The notes under the pieces: model-generated
Told to the model about the DNA's origin: nothing
What the model saw: only the letters and a program-made list of their open reading frames with translations
The model's database searches: none
DNA from: Cardiocondyla obscurior
Lineage: Eukaryota; Arthropoda; Insecta; Hymenoptera; Formicidae
DNA length: 64,000 nucleotides
Direction of reading: 5' to 3'
Assembly (NCBI RefSeq): GCF_019399895.1
Contig: NW_027228797.1
Coordinates: 174,962-238,961 of the forward strand
In this document: piece by piece, positions 1-10,379 of the stretch
Layout of the letters: each line of letters starts with the position of its first letter
Numbering within the stretch: position 1 is the stretch's first letter
Program-made: the position numbers and the translations under genes

Positions 1-2
1 AA

Positions 3-103
3 CGCGATCACGGTTTCGCGGTAATCGACAAGGACAGTCCGCTCGACAACGGGCGATACAGGCGAGGATTCGACGTGTTCGCGGTACCGTCGAGTTGATT
101 TAA
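3..103 (+). CDS. C-terminal tail of an upstream ORF (partial, unidentified)
   Basis: A reading frame enters from the left edge and ends at a TGA at about 101-103. Only about 33 residues are visible, charged and ending in VFAVPSS. Dinucleotide and codon use resemble the Polinton genes that follow on the same strand, and Polintons carry structural or packaging genes in tandem with the integrase, so it may be the end of such a gene. The fragment is too short to identify. Confidence 0.3.
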   Translation, partial: RSRFRGNRQGQSARQRAIQARIRRVRGTVELI

Positions 104-149
104 CAAGTTGTCGAGAACAGATCGGGGGGGATACAATCGATTGATCGAT

Positions 150-1232
150 ATGACGGAGAAAGATGACAACCACGACGTGCGCGAGCGTGAAAAGATTACG
201 CGGGAGATCGAGAAGACGAGCGAGGCGATTAGCAGAAAACATCGAGCCATAAAAACCGACACGATCGACGCCGACATTGCGTCGGAGAAGCGTCTCAAGC
301 CCATCGTCGAACCTCTAAAACGGATGGATGAGACCGTCGAGGAATCCGGTATCGCGGTACCGAAGATGGAGTCAAAATCGGAGCGTTTGACGCCGAAACT
401 GAAGCGACGATTGTGGTCGACATCAAAACCTGAACGGCGTTTAAACGTCACGTTTGACGATTCGTTGTCATCGACAACGTTGAGTGATACGATTGTAGCT
501 AATCCGTCATTTGGTGATACGACCGTCGATTCATACGTTACGACCGAAAACGTCGAACCTCCGTCGACGCCACGGCCCCGGGCATCAACGCCGCGGTCCG
601 GCATATCGACGCCGCGACCTGGCGTATCGACACCGCGACCCAGCGTATCGCTGGCAACGATGTACCTTGAAGCGGCGAGCGGTGACAGAAGAATAAATAT
701 CGACGACGTTTTCGGTATATACTTTGACACAAACAAAGTAATGCTCGGGAACAAACACGTTGAATTCGACCATAAGAACGACGATATAATCATCGCTGGT
801 AAGAGATATCCTGGAACGGAAGGTCTGTATGAGTTGATTTTCAAGAAGGTACCCGACGTAACTGCTTACACCGAGGCGGATAAACGTCACTACAAAAGCA
901 TACTCGAATCGACGAACGCGCATAAAAAAAATTTCAGCGACGACGGTCGCGTCATGAATAACAGAGGCTCAAAGTATTTGAAGGTGATCGCACCGCTGAT
1001 GTCGGGCGATTCGGCCAGGAAATCGAGAAGAAAAAGTTCCGGTAAAGGATTACCTCACCTCATGACGTTGAATGATCACGCGATCGACTACGTGCACTGG
1101 GACGATCCTAACGAGCTCGTGGATCGTCTTAGATTGCTGGATGCTTCGCGTCGAGCCGGTCACAACGCTCACGACAATGAAATTCTGTCAATTATCGAGG
1201 AACTGCGTGAGGCTGGTTTGATTATAAATTAA
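150..1232 (+). CDS. Polinton-associated protein with DUF8207-like C-terminal domain
   Basis: A 360-aa open frame when started at the ATG at 150; an in-frame TTG at 108 would add 14 residues. The N-terminal third is basic and rich in Glu/Arg, predicted coiled coil. A proline-rich tract follows with short repeats of the type STPRPG (residues about 135-165). The C-terminal 190 residues form a compact domain that starts near YLEAASG, contains the motif PGTEGLYELIFKK and ends in DPNELVDRLRLL and IIEELREAGLI. I recognise this as the insect DUF8207 type often found beside Polinton integrases. Its function is unknown, and capsid-associated or accessory roles are only guesses. It lies 54 bp upstream of the integrase start on the same strand and has no stops, unlike the polymerase of the same element. 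Confidence 0.65.
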   Translation: MTEKDDNHDVREREKITREIEKTSEAISRKHRAIKTDTIDADIASEKRLKPIVEPLKRMDETVEESGIAVPKMESKSERLTPKLKRRLWSTSKPERRLNVTFDDSLSSTTLSDTIVANPSFGDTTVDSYVTTENVEPPSTPRPRASTPRSGISTPRPGVSTPRPSVSLATMYLEAASGDRRINIDDVFGIYFDTNKVMLGNKHVEFDHKNDDIIIAGKRYPGTEGLYELIFKKVPDVTAYTEADKRHYKSILESTNAHKKNFSDDGRVMNNRGSKYLKVIAPLMSGDSARKSRRKSSGKGLPHLMTLNDHAIDYVHWDDPNELVDRLRLLDASRRAGHNAHDNEILSIIEELREAGLIIN

Positions 1233-1285
1233 TCGACTGAAGGAATCAAGCGACAGAATCGGCGTGCTGCGGGACGTGATTGATC

Positions 1286-2239
1286 ATGTCTAAATCACGC
1301 AAGTCTAACGACACGGGTCCTGAGAGGAGGCGACTTGTCGACGAGTTACACGCCCCGGCGAGAAGAAACTTTCCGCGAAGACGCGTCGTGGTCAAGGGAT
1401 ACGACGATTTGTGGCAGGCTGATATCGTCGAGATGCAACCGTACGCGCGTTTCAACCGAGGTTACCGTTACATTCTCACCGTCATCGACGTACTCGGCAA
1501 GTATGCGTGGGCAATACCGCTGAAGAATAAAGACGGCAGCGAAACGGCTGACGCTTTAGCGGAGTTGATGCGAAAGAGCGGGCGATGTCCGAAAAATTTA
1601 CAAACCGATATGGGAAAAGAGTTTTACAACACCGACGTACAACGGCTCTTCACGAAACGCGGTGTCAATCATTACTCAACGTACTCGGTGTTAAAAGCGT
1701 CAGTAGTTGAGCGATTCAATCGCACACTCAAAAACATTATGTGGAAGATGTTTACGCTCAACGGCAATTACGAGTGGTGCGACGCGCTACCGCGTCTCGT
1801 AGACGAGTACAATAGGCGCAAGCATCGAACGATCGGCATGCGGTCCGTTGACGTGACATCTGATATCGCCAAGAAACTCCTCGACACCGTGTACAGCGCG
1901 ATAAAGATAGCCGCTCCGGCCAAATTCAGGGTCGGTGATAAAGTACGCGTGAGCAAGTTTAAAATGATTTTCGAAAAGGGATACACTCCAAATTGGACCA
2001 CCGAGGTTTTCACGATCGTCAAGGTGCAGCAAACCAATCCAGCAACCTATCTGCTCGAGGATTATCGCGGTGAGGCGATAGCCGGAGCGTTCTACGAGCA
2101 TGAGTTGCACCGCGCGACACATCCGGACATATATCTGGTGGAGAAGGTTCTGCGTAAGAAGGGTGACAAGGTCTACGTGAAATGGTTGGGATTTGAAGGA
2201 TCACACAATACATGGATCGACAAAAACAGCATCGTTTAA
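1286..2239 (+). CDS. Polinton/Maverick integrase with C-terminal chromodomain
   Basis: A 317-aa retroviral-type DDE integrase (rve family). The catalytic triad is visible as the Asp in WQADIVEM, the Asp in QTDMGKEF and the Glu in VVERFNRTLK (about residues 45, 110 and 145). A beta-rich DNA-binding segment follows, with FRVGDKVRVSK. The last 45 residues are a chromodomain (YLVEKVL, VKWLGF, NTWI) that could target integration to methylated-histone chromatin. I chose the ATG at 1286 over the TTG at 1280. The gene is open from end to end with no damage and sits tail to tail with the broken polymerase. A chromodomain integrase beside a protein-primed PolB is diagnostic of Polintons; Ty3 integrases would be fused to RT. 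Confidence 0.9.
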   Translation: MSKSRKSNDTGPERRRLVDELHAPARRNFPRRRVVVKGYDDLWQADIVEMQPYARFNRGYRYILTVIDVLGKYAWAIPLKNKDGSETADALAELMRKSGRCPKNLQTDMGKEFYNTDVQRLFTKRGVNHYSTYSVLKASVVERFNRTLKNIMWKMFTLNGNYEWCDALPRLVDEYNRRKHRTIGMRSVDVTSDIAKKLLDTVYSAIKIAAPAKFRVGDKVRVSKFKMIFEKGYTPNWTTEVFTIVKVQQTNPATYLLEDYRGEAIAGAFYEHELHRATHPDIYLVEKVLRKKGDKVYVKWLGFEGSHNTWIDKNSIV

Positions 2240-2390
2240 TAAAGTTTTTTTTATTTTTTTTTACACATGTATATGCGATTCAATGTATTTAAAAAAAATA
2301 TATAAAACTGTATACTGCATAGATGTATATCCTTATTATTTTACACATTTATATGCGATTCGATGTATTTAAAATAATAAAATATAAAAC

Positions 2391-2399
2391 TGCATACTA

Positions 2400-2447
<48 letters not shown>

Positions 2448-2545
2448 ACATACTGCATACTGCGTACATGTGTACTGCATACTGCGTACATGTGTACTGC
2501 ATACTGCGTACATGTGTACTGTATACTACATACATGTGTACTGTA
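2391..2545. repeat. Microsatellite and 22-bp tandem repeats between convergent genes
   Basis: A run of the 7-mer CATACTG with some variants is followed by four copies of a roughly 22-bp unit containing GCGTACATGTGTACTG. It fills the 350-bp space between the 3' ends of the integrase and polymerase genes. The small open frames here on both strands are by-products of the repeat. Confidence 0.85.
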
Positions 2546-2596
2546 TACATTAACGCAATCTATAATACATTTGATACATCTGTAATACATATATAA

Positions 2597-5500
2597 TTAT
2601 AGAGGTATGCGATAATGACCCCATAGTAAGGTGTTGGTCGAGTCTGGCACGAGATATCGCTTGTCGTCATACGGACTCAAAGCGATCTTTGTCTCGGATA
2701 CGGTGTACACTTGATGCAATTTCGATCTTACGCACGATTGGTCGCGAGTCATAGCAATCTCATTCTCGAGACACTTGACATAATCGTCAAACGTTATATT
2801 TCGCGCCACGACTCCACTCTTTACACCTTTTGCTTTTTTAGTGTCACTTTTACCGTCCACCTTGATCGCGTACATTTTCGCTCTAAGTCCTACAAATTCT
2901 GTAACAATCGCACCGTTGCACTCATCCTTCATTAAACCTGGTATTTTTTTGTTCGCGAGAGGCATACTGTACGCGTTATTAGGTGGATAGTCGCTCGTAT
3001 CGAACCGAGCGATATCACGCTTCATCATCTCGTATACATCGTCACACTGGACGCTGTACACGAGACTGTCCGTGTCGGTATACATGACGCTACATTTGTC
3101 TCCAAAAGTTGGTAACATGTACTCGTGATGAAACTCGTACAAACACAACTTAGATATGTCGAGTATGGACATACCAACGTATATCGGCTTAGCGAATTTT
3201 ACCTCGAGTTTACGCAATTCCACAGCCACCAAATTTTCCGCGAATACACTTCTGCTGTGAAAATTAGGTTTGGCGATCATCGCTTCCACACCGTACCGAC
3301 CGTCCCACTGCGAGAGCAATCGAACGTCGACGCGATTTCGTACGTTCTCCATCGTTTTACCAAACACCGCATTGTTCATAAGTTTAAACAAATTTTTCTC
3401 GAAATCATTGGTCGCGCGAGTTCAATGTCGCGTGTTGAGCTCGATGTAATCGCGCAACCATGCTGACTGAGTGAATCGCAGCGCGCGGTAAACCTTGGTG
3501 ACGCGAAGACCATGACGCGTGCACAGCTGCAGATTGCGATAGTGTATGACGTATCGCTTCTTATCGTACAGCGTAGCTAAAAGTTTTTTATCATGTTTTA
3601 CCCCCGGTGGTTTCTCTCGTGTGGGACAGAACGGCAGATCGGAGTGCATGTCGTGCACGCTTGCAGGATACTTGAGATCCACCTCAAGGATATAACCCGT
3701 GTGCGAGTCCACGGCGATCGCGTCTACGTCGAGGTTCGCGAGTTCTTGGTCGTTGACCCATTCAAAATCCGCGTACGGTAACGGCTGACACATAGCTCAA
3801 CCGTACAAGTTGTTTACATCGTAATACACGATGTACGACGAAGGTTTCAACGAGTCGTACCCCAACCGCATGTATCTGTTATTAGCTCGCGCGTATCTGT
3901 TGGAGCATTGACTGAGACCGCCGCGTATACCGCGTTCGACGAACATCACCATATCGATGTCAGTTAACAGTTCAAAATTAATACGCGTATGCTTGAGCAT
4001 CGCGTCCCACGTGAAACCGGGCAAGGTGTAGTAGTGCGCGGGATCGAGTCCGTAACTCTCGACGCATCTATCGCGAAAATTTTCAAATACGTCAGCCAAT
4101 AACAATACATCGGTTTTGAGGTACAGATCGCTGTACTCGCCTAAAGTTCGAATAGAGAATTGCTGCCATACGGTCTCACTTTTTCGCGTCAAAAGATTGA
4201 AATTTTCTTCTGAAAGTGTCGCAAATTCAGCGCGCAAGATTCGCAATTTGTCTTTGGCGAGTAGAGACAATAATTTGTCGAGGCTAGCTTTCAAAAATTT
4301 GTACGAGTCTATAAAGCGCAACTTCATAGCAGTTCGCGAGTCCTGTATCTCAGCCGTATCGTTAACGTGTTTCGTAAAGGAGATATATTTCTCCTTCGTT
4401 ATCGGCAATAGATTAATTTTACCCTCGTACGCTGTGGCGATCTCCTTTATAACAAAGTGTGCATCGTAACCCGACAGATTGTGAAATACGACGGGGATGT
4501 AACGCGTGTCGCGGTATTGCAGGTTACATTTTGAGTGCGCGGGACCTCTATACCGACCGGTCAAATGACAATGATCGCGCACACGCTTCTCGTCTGCCGC
4601 AAACGGATTTTCACATACGTGGCACAGCGTCGCGTTCTCGTGCACCTCGAGCTGCACATTCGACAACGTCTTCATCGGGACGACGTTTGAGATTACATTT
4701 TTTACGCGATGAGCTAATCTCACTAGTCGCTCAACGAACCACTGGACGCAATCGGGTTCGCGACGATATTCGTATCTCGAGAGCGACTCGTCGTACGAGC
4801 ATCGGACGTAGTATTCCACGCTGAATACTTCGTGATGTTGATAATTAAACGTCGTTTGTTCGGTCGATGATGGTGTTTCGATCTTTCGCAGCATGCACTC
4901 CAGATCGGCGTATACGATGAACGGCACGCGCTCCTTGTTGCCGTGATTGGAAAAGCTGAGCCATTTGTCGTCCTTGCTGGGTAGTCGTATAGCGCAGTCG
5001 TTTAAGATTCCGCAATTCATGACGTGAGCCTCGAGCTTCTCGCTCGAACTGAAGTAATAAAGACACCTAAAAATAAAATATTTTTAAAAAAATAATATTA
5101 AAAAAAAAAAAAATCAATTATATATTCAAAAACCCATACGTACCGATCACAAATGTGTTTACGATGCTCGCGTCCGCTTAGTTGCGAACTGACGAGACGT
5201 GATAGATTACTGATATACGCAAAGTGTCCCACTTCCTGGTTATCGTTGTCATCGTTGTTGTCGCGTTGCACGTACAATAAATTTACGTGTCGCTTTTTTT
5301 TCTCATTGCTGAGGCGTATAGGTAGAACGTTTATTTCTTTTCCACGTGTCTTTGTGACGTACACGTTGATCGAGATATCATACAATCGTTTGAGTTTCGC
5401 AACGTCTTTAAGAGTCGCGGGAAACTGCACACCCTCGACGTTCAGCACCGTTGCGTAATGCGGGTACGACGATTCCCGATCCACGTGCTGCTTCACGGGA

Positions 5501-6300
5501 TACAGAGCCGCCACCACCGACTACGCGAGACACTTGTCGTCCATCGATTTTACGCATATCACTGCTTTTTTAGCGACTATCTTTCGCGAAAATGTAACGT
5601 GACATCCCGCACGCATCGGATTGTACTTGTTTACGTTGATAAACAAGTTCAAAATTCACGACAACGCCCATCCGCTGTCGCGCTCCTGAAACTCCTCGAG
5701 AGAAGCCAGCGTGGGTTTGATAACATGTAGTCGGTACCACTCGCGTACATCAGTATTTCGAAAGATCTCACAGTTTTTCGTGGTTATACTTTTGTTGGCG
5801 CGTTTGTTCCCAGTCGTGAATTCACCGTTGAACGCGGTGTTCACTTTCACACAATTATTTTTACGCACGATGTCCTGTACGCGCTCGCACATCGCGTTAC
5901 CGGCGTCCTCCAGAAATTGCAGCGGCTCGATGTAGTTTGTGTTTATTACCACACCCGTTGCGATACGACTTTTGAACGCGGTCTCGATCTCGCGCCACTC
6001 GAGTTCACCAGCTGCGTTGTCACCATCACCATCGGCAGCACTGGTGCTCGCATACTCGCCACCCTTGTGCACGTAACGTCCGTTCAAATGTTTCCTGGCA
6101 CCCAAGAGTCGCGCGATACTCGCCACCATGAATTGCGCGCACCCGACGGATACGCGCGTTTGCTTGGCGCGACTGCGTTCCTCGAGTCGATTCACTAGGT
6201 CGTCACATCTCTCAAACCACACGAAAATGTCTCCCAGAGTGGTCACGGCGTCAGCCTGTACCAGGAGTTCGCGCTCTTCCTCGAGAAAACTTTAATCCAT
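2597..6300 (-). pseudogene. Polinton protein-primed DNA polymerase B, inactivated
   Basis: Family-B, protein-primed polymerase reading leftwards, about 1180 codons. Visible parts in order are an N-terminal arthropod-Polinton region, a Cys/His endonuclease-VII-like zinc motif (CHVC...DHCH, near 4515-4630), exonuclease region, motif A DVNNLYG (about 3800), motif B KLMNNAVFGKT (about 3375) and motif C YTDTDS (about 3070-3085). Segments are colinear once a 77-bp GT-AG intron at 5067-5143 is removed; its donor is GTACGTAT and the splice restores a Cys-rich junction. Five stops break the frame: TAA 6292-6294 just after a possible ATG at 6298-6300, TGA 5656-5658, TAG 5521-5523, TGA 3797-3799 and TGA 3422-3424. 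No internal frameshift is needed. It would copy the element's own DNA if intact. The C-terminus at 2597 looks natural. Confidence 0.88.
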
Positions 6301-6344
6301 TTTTAAATGATTCTCACACCGATGCTCGCACGTTAATGTTGAAA

Positions 6345-6568
6345 AAACGACACTAGCAATAAATACAACAAAACAACGACATTAGCAATAAATACAACAA
6401 AACAACGACATTAGCAATAAATACAACAAAACAACGACATTGGCAATAAATACAACAAAACAACGACATTAGCAATAAATACAACAAAACAACGATATTA
6501 GCGATAAATACGACAAAACAACGACATTAGCGATAAATACGACAAACAACGACATTAGCAATGCGAGT
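6345..6568. repeat. 29-bp minisatellite, about eight copies
   Basis: A unit containing ACATTAGCAATAAATAC plus ACAAAACAACG repeats about eight times with few changes; later copies carry GCGATAAATACG. It lies between the polymerase 5' end and the 3' end of the next minus-strand gene, so it may hold promoter or spacer functions, but I see no TATA box in it. Confidence 0.9.
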
Positions 6569-6588
6569 ACGGAATCGAAGTACATTGC

Positions 6589-7002
6589 TCACGCAGTCGT
6601 GCATACCGGACACATATCGCACGAAATTACAACGAATGTTGCTGCTCTACAGTTCAAGCACCACGTACCGTTGAGACTTTCGTAAGATCCTACGACGTGT
6701 TTACGAATCTTGAAGACGGAGTCGTTGAAATCGTTTCGCATCAATACCAAACAAGAAGCGCACACGTTGTATCCTCGCCCGTCACCGTAATAAAAATATA
6801 TGGCACAAAATTTCGTACGCAGATTAATCGCGGTTAAATTCCGTAAAGTGATCGTTTTGCGCGTAGTATTTTCAATCGTTTCGTCGTCGTCATTGTCGGT
6901 TTCGCAAGCACTATCCTCCGACAGGGGATGAACCTCGTCGATTTCCTCACCGACTTCTATTTCTATTTCTTCACCGATTTCTATTCTCACGTCAACGTTC
7001 AT
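6589..7002 (-). CDS. Acidic protein with C-terminal Cys-rich zinc-binding domain
   Basis: A 137-aa frame from an ATG at 7000-7002; an in-frame GTG at 7038 extends it by 12 residues. The first 55 residues are strongly acidic, with repeats of IEIGEEIE and a run of Asp/Glu. The C-terminal 75 residues hold paired cysteines (CASC, WCLNC, CDMCPVC), which suggests one or two zinc sites, perhaps a small RING-like or zinc-ribbon fold. I do not recognise the family. It lies on the polymerase strand, upstream of the polymerase and divergent from the Tudor copy at 7552, so it may be a Polinton accessory gene. It has no internal stops. Confidence 0.55.
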   Translation of the reverse strand: MNVDVRIEIGEEIEIEVGEEIDEVHPLSEDSACETDNDDDETIENTTRKTITLRNLTAINLRTKFCAIYFYYGDGRGYNVCASCLVLMRNDFNDSVFKIRKHVVGSYESLNGTWCLNCRAATFVVISCDMCPVCTTA

Positions 7003-7375
7003 TATCGTCGATCGCTCAATCACTAGTGAGATTCGCACGCGTTGTTACAAGAGAGACCTAAGGAATGCTTTATATTCTACCCCTACTCCTGATTAATCAT
7101 GTGACACATTTTTTACCCTCTCTCAAATTATAATGAGTCATTTAATAATAAGTTTTACTTCGCGGTATTTAAAAATTGCTATCTTATCTCTTTCCGATAA
7201 AAGAAATGTACACCCGCTAAATAGCAACTACCTCCGTTTGCAGAGTCTTTGAATTTAGCCGCATAGTTCTTTGTTCTCTTAGCAGTCTATTTTTCATTGA
7301 TGCGGGGGTAACGTGAGTGGCAACGTGAGTGGCAACGTGAGTGACAACGCGAGTGAGAACGATAATTTTTTATCT

Positions 7376-7382
7376 CTATAAA
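7376..7382 (+). promoter_or_regulatory. TATA box upstream of Tudor copy 1
   Basis: CTCTATAAAACAA stands about 175 bp before the ATG at 7552, with a TCAGTTCC initiator-like site about 50 bp downstream. It is the best promoter candidate for the plus-strand gene. The rest of 7040-7375 has no gene I can support, though it holds a short GTGAGTGGCAAC repeat at about 7310-7355. Confidence 0.45.
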
Positions 7383-7551
7383 ACAATTTGGATCGAGATG
7401 AGTTCTTCAACCGTCGAGCGATCAGTTCCTTGCAACCAAGCATCGGTAACTGATCGTCGCCAAGTACCCATTAAAAAATGTAAATATATTTTCTGGTATT
7501 ATTTTTAATATCTTTTTTAAAAAATACCGCTTAATATAAAAATTTTTTTAT

Positions 7552-8179
7552 ATGATTTCCGACATCAATATAAGACAACTGACTCGCTGGCCGTACGAAG
7601 TACGCGTGATACGCGTACAATCACCCACGCTATTTTGGGTGAAGTTAATTAACGGAGAGAAGGCTCATTTGGAGATGCTTGAACAATTGACTATTTATGA
7701 GGATTGCAGAAGCCAACCTCATGCTGTTACCACATGAACTTACAGTGGGAACCCTCGTTGCTATCCAAGAAGGTTTAAAGTAGCAAAGAGGAATCGTCGA
7801 TGATGTTAGTGCTACGTCGATTACGGTACATCTTCGCGACTGGGCTCGCAGAACCTGGAGACTACCTTATGAGTGTTTCCGACTGGAGAAACGATTCTGT
7901 GAAATAAAGTGGCAGGCGATACCGTGTGTTCTAGACGGAATCTTGCCTCGGCGAGCCCAGATGTGGACGGAGCAAGAGATCACGCTCGCTAGAATAATCA
8001 TGGAAGAAGCGCGGGGGTGGATTACCATTAATGATATTCTCTCTGGCGATGCGGCTCTTGTTTCGTTAATTAGAGTCGGGCAAACAGGAAATGTGCACCC
8101 GGTAGATATGTCAACCTTATTTATACACCTGGGTATTGCAAAAAATTTCATCATGTGGATCGATACGCCGGCTGAATGA
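7552..8179 (+). pseudogene. Extended-Tudor-domain gene, copy 1 (decayed)
   Basis: The first 55 residues match a Tudor-type entry strand (VRVIRVQSPTLFWVKL), followed by a +1 shift near 7690-7710 and then the core with VGTLVAIQEG, a TAG at 7781-7783, VTVHL-type strand with RDWAR, and WQAIPC at the base of the staphylococcal-nuclease-like part (about 7905-7925). The tail runs to TGA at 8179. Tudor domains of this extended kind bind symmetric dimethyl-arginine on Piwi proteins and work in piRNA granules. The same domain order and spacing is found in the ORF at 24424-25122, about 17 kb away and on the same strand, with about the same start context. One frameshift and one stop make this copy inactive unless recoded. 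Confidence 0.75.
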
Positions 8180-8344
8180 ATTACACCGAAAGGACCTTAA
8201 GTCCGTTCGTATATCCGCTTCTTTAAGCATCATTCATTGTGCATTTACGAACACACATATGGAAGCGGATAGAAACGCAGCACGTGATTTTCAGTCGGTC
8301 GCTCGTCAGTCGGTCGCTCGCCAGTCGAGGAGTACAGATCTCAA

Positions 8345-8490
8345 CATTGCTTCTATTGTTTATTATTGCTTGTGTTGTTTTTATTATTGCTTGTGTTGTT
8401 TTTTATTATTGCTATTATCGTTTTTATTATGCTATTGTCGTTTTTTTGCTTGTGTTGTTTTTTTAGTTTTTGTTGTTTTTTTTGGCAAGA
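8345..8490. repeat. Imperfect TTATTGCTTGTGTTGTTTT repeats
   Basis: Three to four degenerate copies of a roughly 19-bp T-rich unit lie just upstream of the CCCH-RING gene at 8540. Small reading frames through it are repetitive and not supported. The repeat may form the 5' leader of that gene. Confidence 0.7.
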
Positions 8491-8539
8491 TCTGTTCTAA
8501 ATTAAAACAAAAAAATTTTTTGGTAACATCTCATTTAAA

Positions 8540-9195
8540 ATGAGTTGCAGAGATTATTTAATGAAGGTGTGTGCCAGAACGAAATGTAAGATGTTCCACG
8601 AGGTCCGGCGGTGCACTAAATCGATGTGCCTAACAGGCAGCATGTGTAAATTCGTCCACCTGACCCAGGATGAGGTGGACGAAATCAACAACTACGTGCG
8701 GCCTATGACAGAAACGGCGTTTAGCGAAGTAAAACATCTCGCTTTTTTACTGCGCGAGACGTACCCGCCGGATCAGAGGCCTCACACATGCACCAAGAAT
8801 CTACTTGGAGAGTGCATGTGGGAGTACCTCTCTTGCGAGAATGGGACATTTCCCAGTAAGTTTTTTTTTTAATGTTTTTTTATTTTTTTTTTAATTAATA
8901 TTAATTTTTAAATTACAGAGGATAACACGCCGAGATGCAATTTCTGCCTGGTGCAGCATTTTAAGGGAGTCCAGGCCTTAATTTGTGGCCACTCATATTG
9001 CACACCGTGCATGAAGATAATACCATTCTCTATGCAGGGTCAAGTACCCAAATATCTCTGCACGGTGTGCAAACAATGGAAGGTGCAGATAAATCTATGT
9101 AAGTATATTTCAAATAAATTTTACTTATTATTTTTTAATACATTTTATTTTATATTTTTTTAATAATTTCTTTTTTTGTTTTAGACAATGACTAA
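8540..9195 (+). CDS. CCCH zinc finger-RING protein, gene A (3 exons)
   Basis: Exons 8540-8855, 8919-9098 and 9185-9195 join to 507 nt (168 aa). Both introns are GT-AG (donors GTAAGTTT and GTAAGTAT), and the phases agree. The N-terminal half has cysteine-histidine groups of the C-x7-C-x4-C-x3-H kind (residues about 3-18, CRDYLMKVC...CKMFH), a second near CKFVH, and a third that has lost its histidine. After intron 1 comes a RING finger: CNFC, CGHSYCTPC and CTVC. Such proteins pair RNA binding with ubiquitin ligase activity, as in makorins. The third exon adds only three residues. It is convergent with the related gene B, 564 bp away. I cannot say if it is host or element-borne; its place next to Polinton and Tudor sequence favours an element cargo. 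Confidence 0.8.
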
Positions 9196-9758
9196 AAACT
9201 CCAGAAAAGACAAACAGGAAATAGACGGAAAAAGGACGCCGAAAAAAAAATTTGTAGTTTATAAGTTTACGTTAAGTTTAATTTTATATTCATTTTATTA
9301 TTTCATTTTTTATTATTTTATTTTTTATTAGTTTATTTTATTAGTTTATTTTTATTAATTTTTTTTATATTATATTCATTTTTATATTAGATTTATTTTA
9401 TATTCTATTCTAAAGTAATTGTACACATATTTATTAGTTTGTAAGTTTTTAATAATTAAAAGATGTTTAGACAGAAGGAATAAAATATGTTTTTAATATA
9501 ATATTTACTTTCTATCTTAATTTACTACCATATTCTAAAAACGTTTAATATACATAAGCAATCTACAAAAAACTAATCATAAAACATAAAAAAATTCCAT
9601 TAAAAATTACATTAAAAAAAATACATTAAAAAATTACATTAAAAATTTAAAAATAATACAAGTATAAAACACATAAGCAAGAAAATACTGCACAAGAAAA
9701 AACAATATAGGCTAAAACGACATAAGCAAACAATAAACGCAAAAAAAAACGACACAAG

Positions 9759-10352
9759 CTAAAGCAATTGTTCGTAACTCGTAACGGATCGGCATACCAG
9801 GCACACAACTGTTAGCATTTGGTATGGACGCGGAGGCCCTTGGCACTTAAGAGCGCATGTATAGCAGTACACGTGCCCGCAACTAGACGCCCCGAAAGTG
9901 TCCATTACTATTTCCGTACAACACACAATGCACTTCATTTTTTCCTGGTGCCCGATATGCCGACGTTGACAGTCCGTCCTCGTGCACCTGCCCGCCTTAT
10001 AATTCCCGCAAATGATGGAGTTTTGCAGGGTGCGTCCGACTTCATAGCGTAATTTTGCAGATGATACTCCGGTGGCCTCGTAACGAGCCTGCTCCACACT
10101 CGTTACATGCAAGAATTTGCATTGCGCGTTTGTGCACTTTTTGTTCTGATAATTATAACAGTATCTATAGGTGTGCACAAACGCGCAATAACTATTAGAG
10201 CAGCTGCCTCTTTGGAAATCGCGGCATAGCTGTTGTTTTGCTAAAACAGAAAAATAAATATTTTAACATGATTTAAGAAAAAATATAATTATTTTATAAA
10301 TTGTATTATAAATTGTATTATAATACATACCTTGTTCTCTAAAATATGCCAT
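9759..10352 (-). CDS. CCCH zinc finger-RING protein, gene B (2 exons)
   Basis: Exon 1 (10331-10352) codes seven residues from the ATG at 10350-10352. The intron is GT-AG with donor GTATGT and acceptor TGTTTTAG, and exon 2 runs 10240-9759. Together they give 504 nt (167 aa), in frame. Three clean CCCH fingers follow each other, each C-x7-C-x4-C-x3-H: CRDFQRGSC...CAFVH, CYNYQNKKC...CKFLH and CGNYKAGRC...CQRRH. A RING finger comes next, CIVC...CGHVYCYTC...CLVC. Length and domain order are nearly the same as gene A, so the two are old duplicates. The intron before the RING in gene A is absent here. Gene B has the better-kept fingers, and both frames are open, which suggests selection on the protein. 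Confidence 0.82.
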
Positions 10353-10379
10353 TTTTTTTATTGTACTTTGTGAAGTATC

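Noticed and set aside
2323..2590. Tyr/Cys/His-rich frames on both strands
   Set aside because: Translation of the CATACTG microsatellite.
6345..6568. Possible CRISPR-like array
   Set aside because: The 29-bp units are directly adjacent with no unique spacers, and the genome is eukaryotic; it is a minisatellite.
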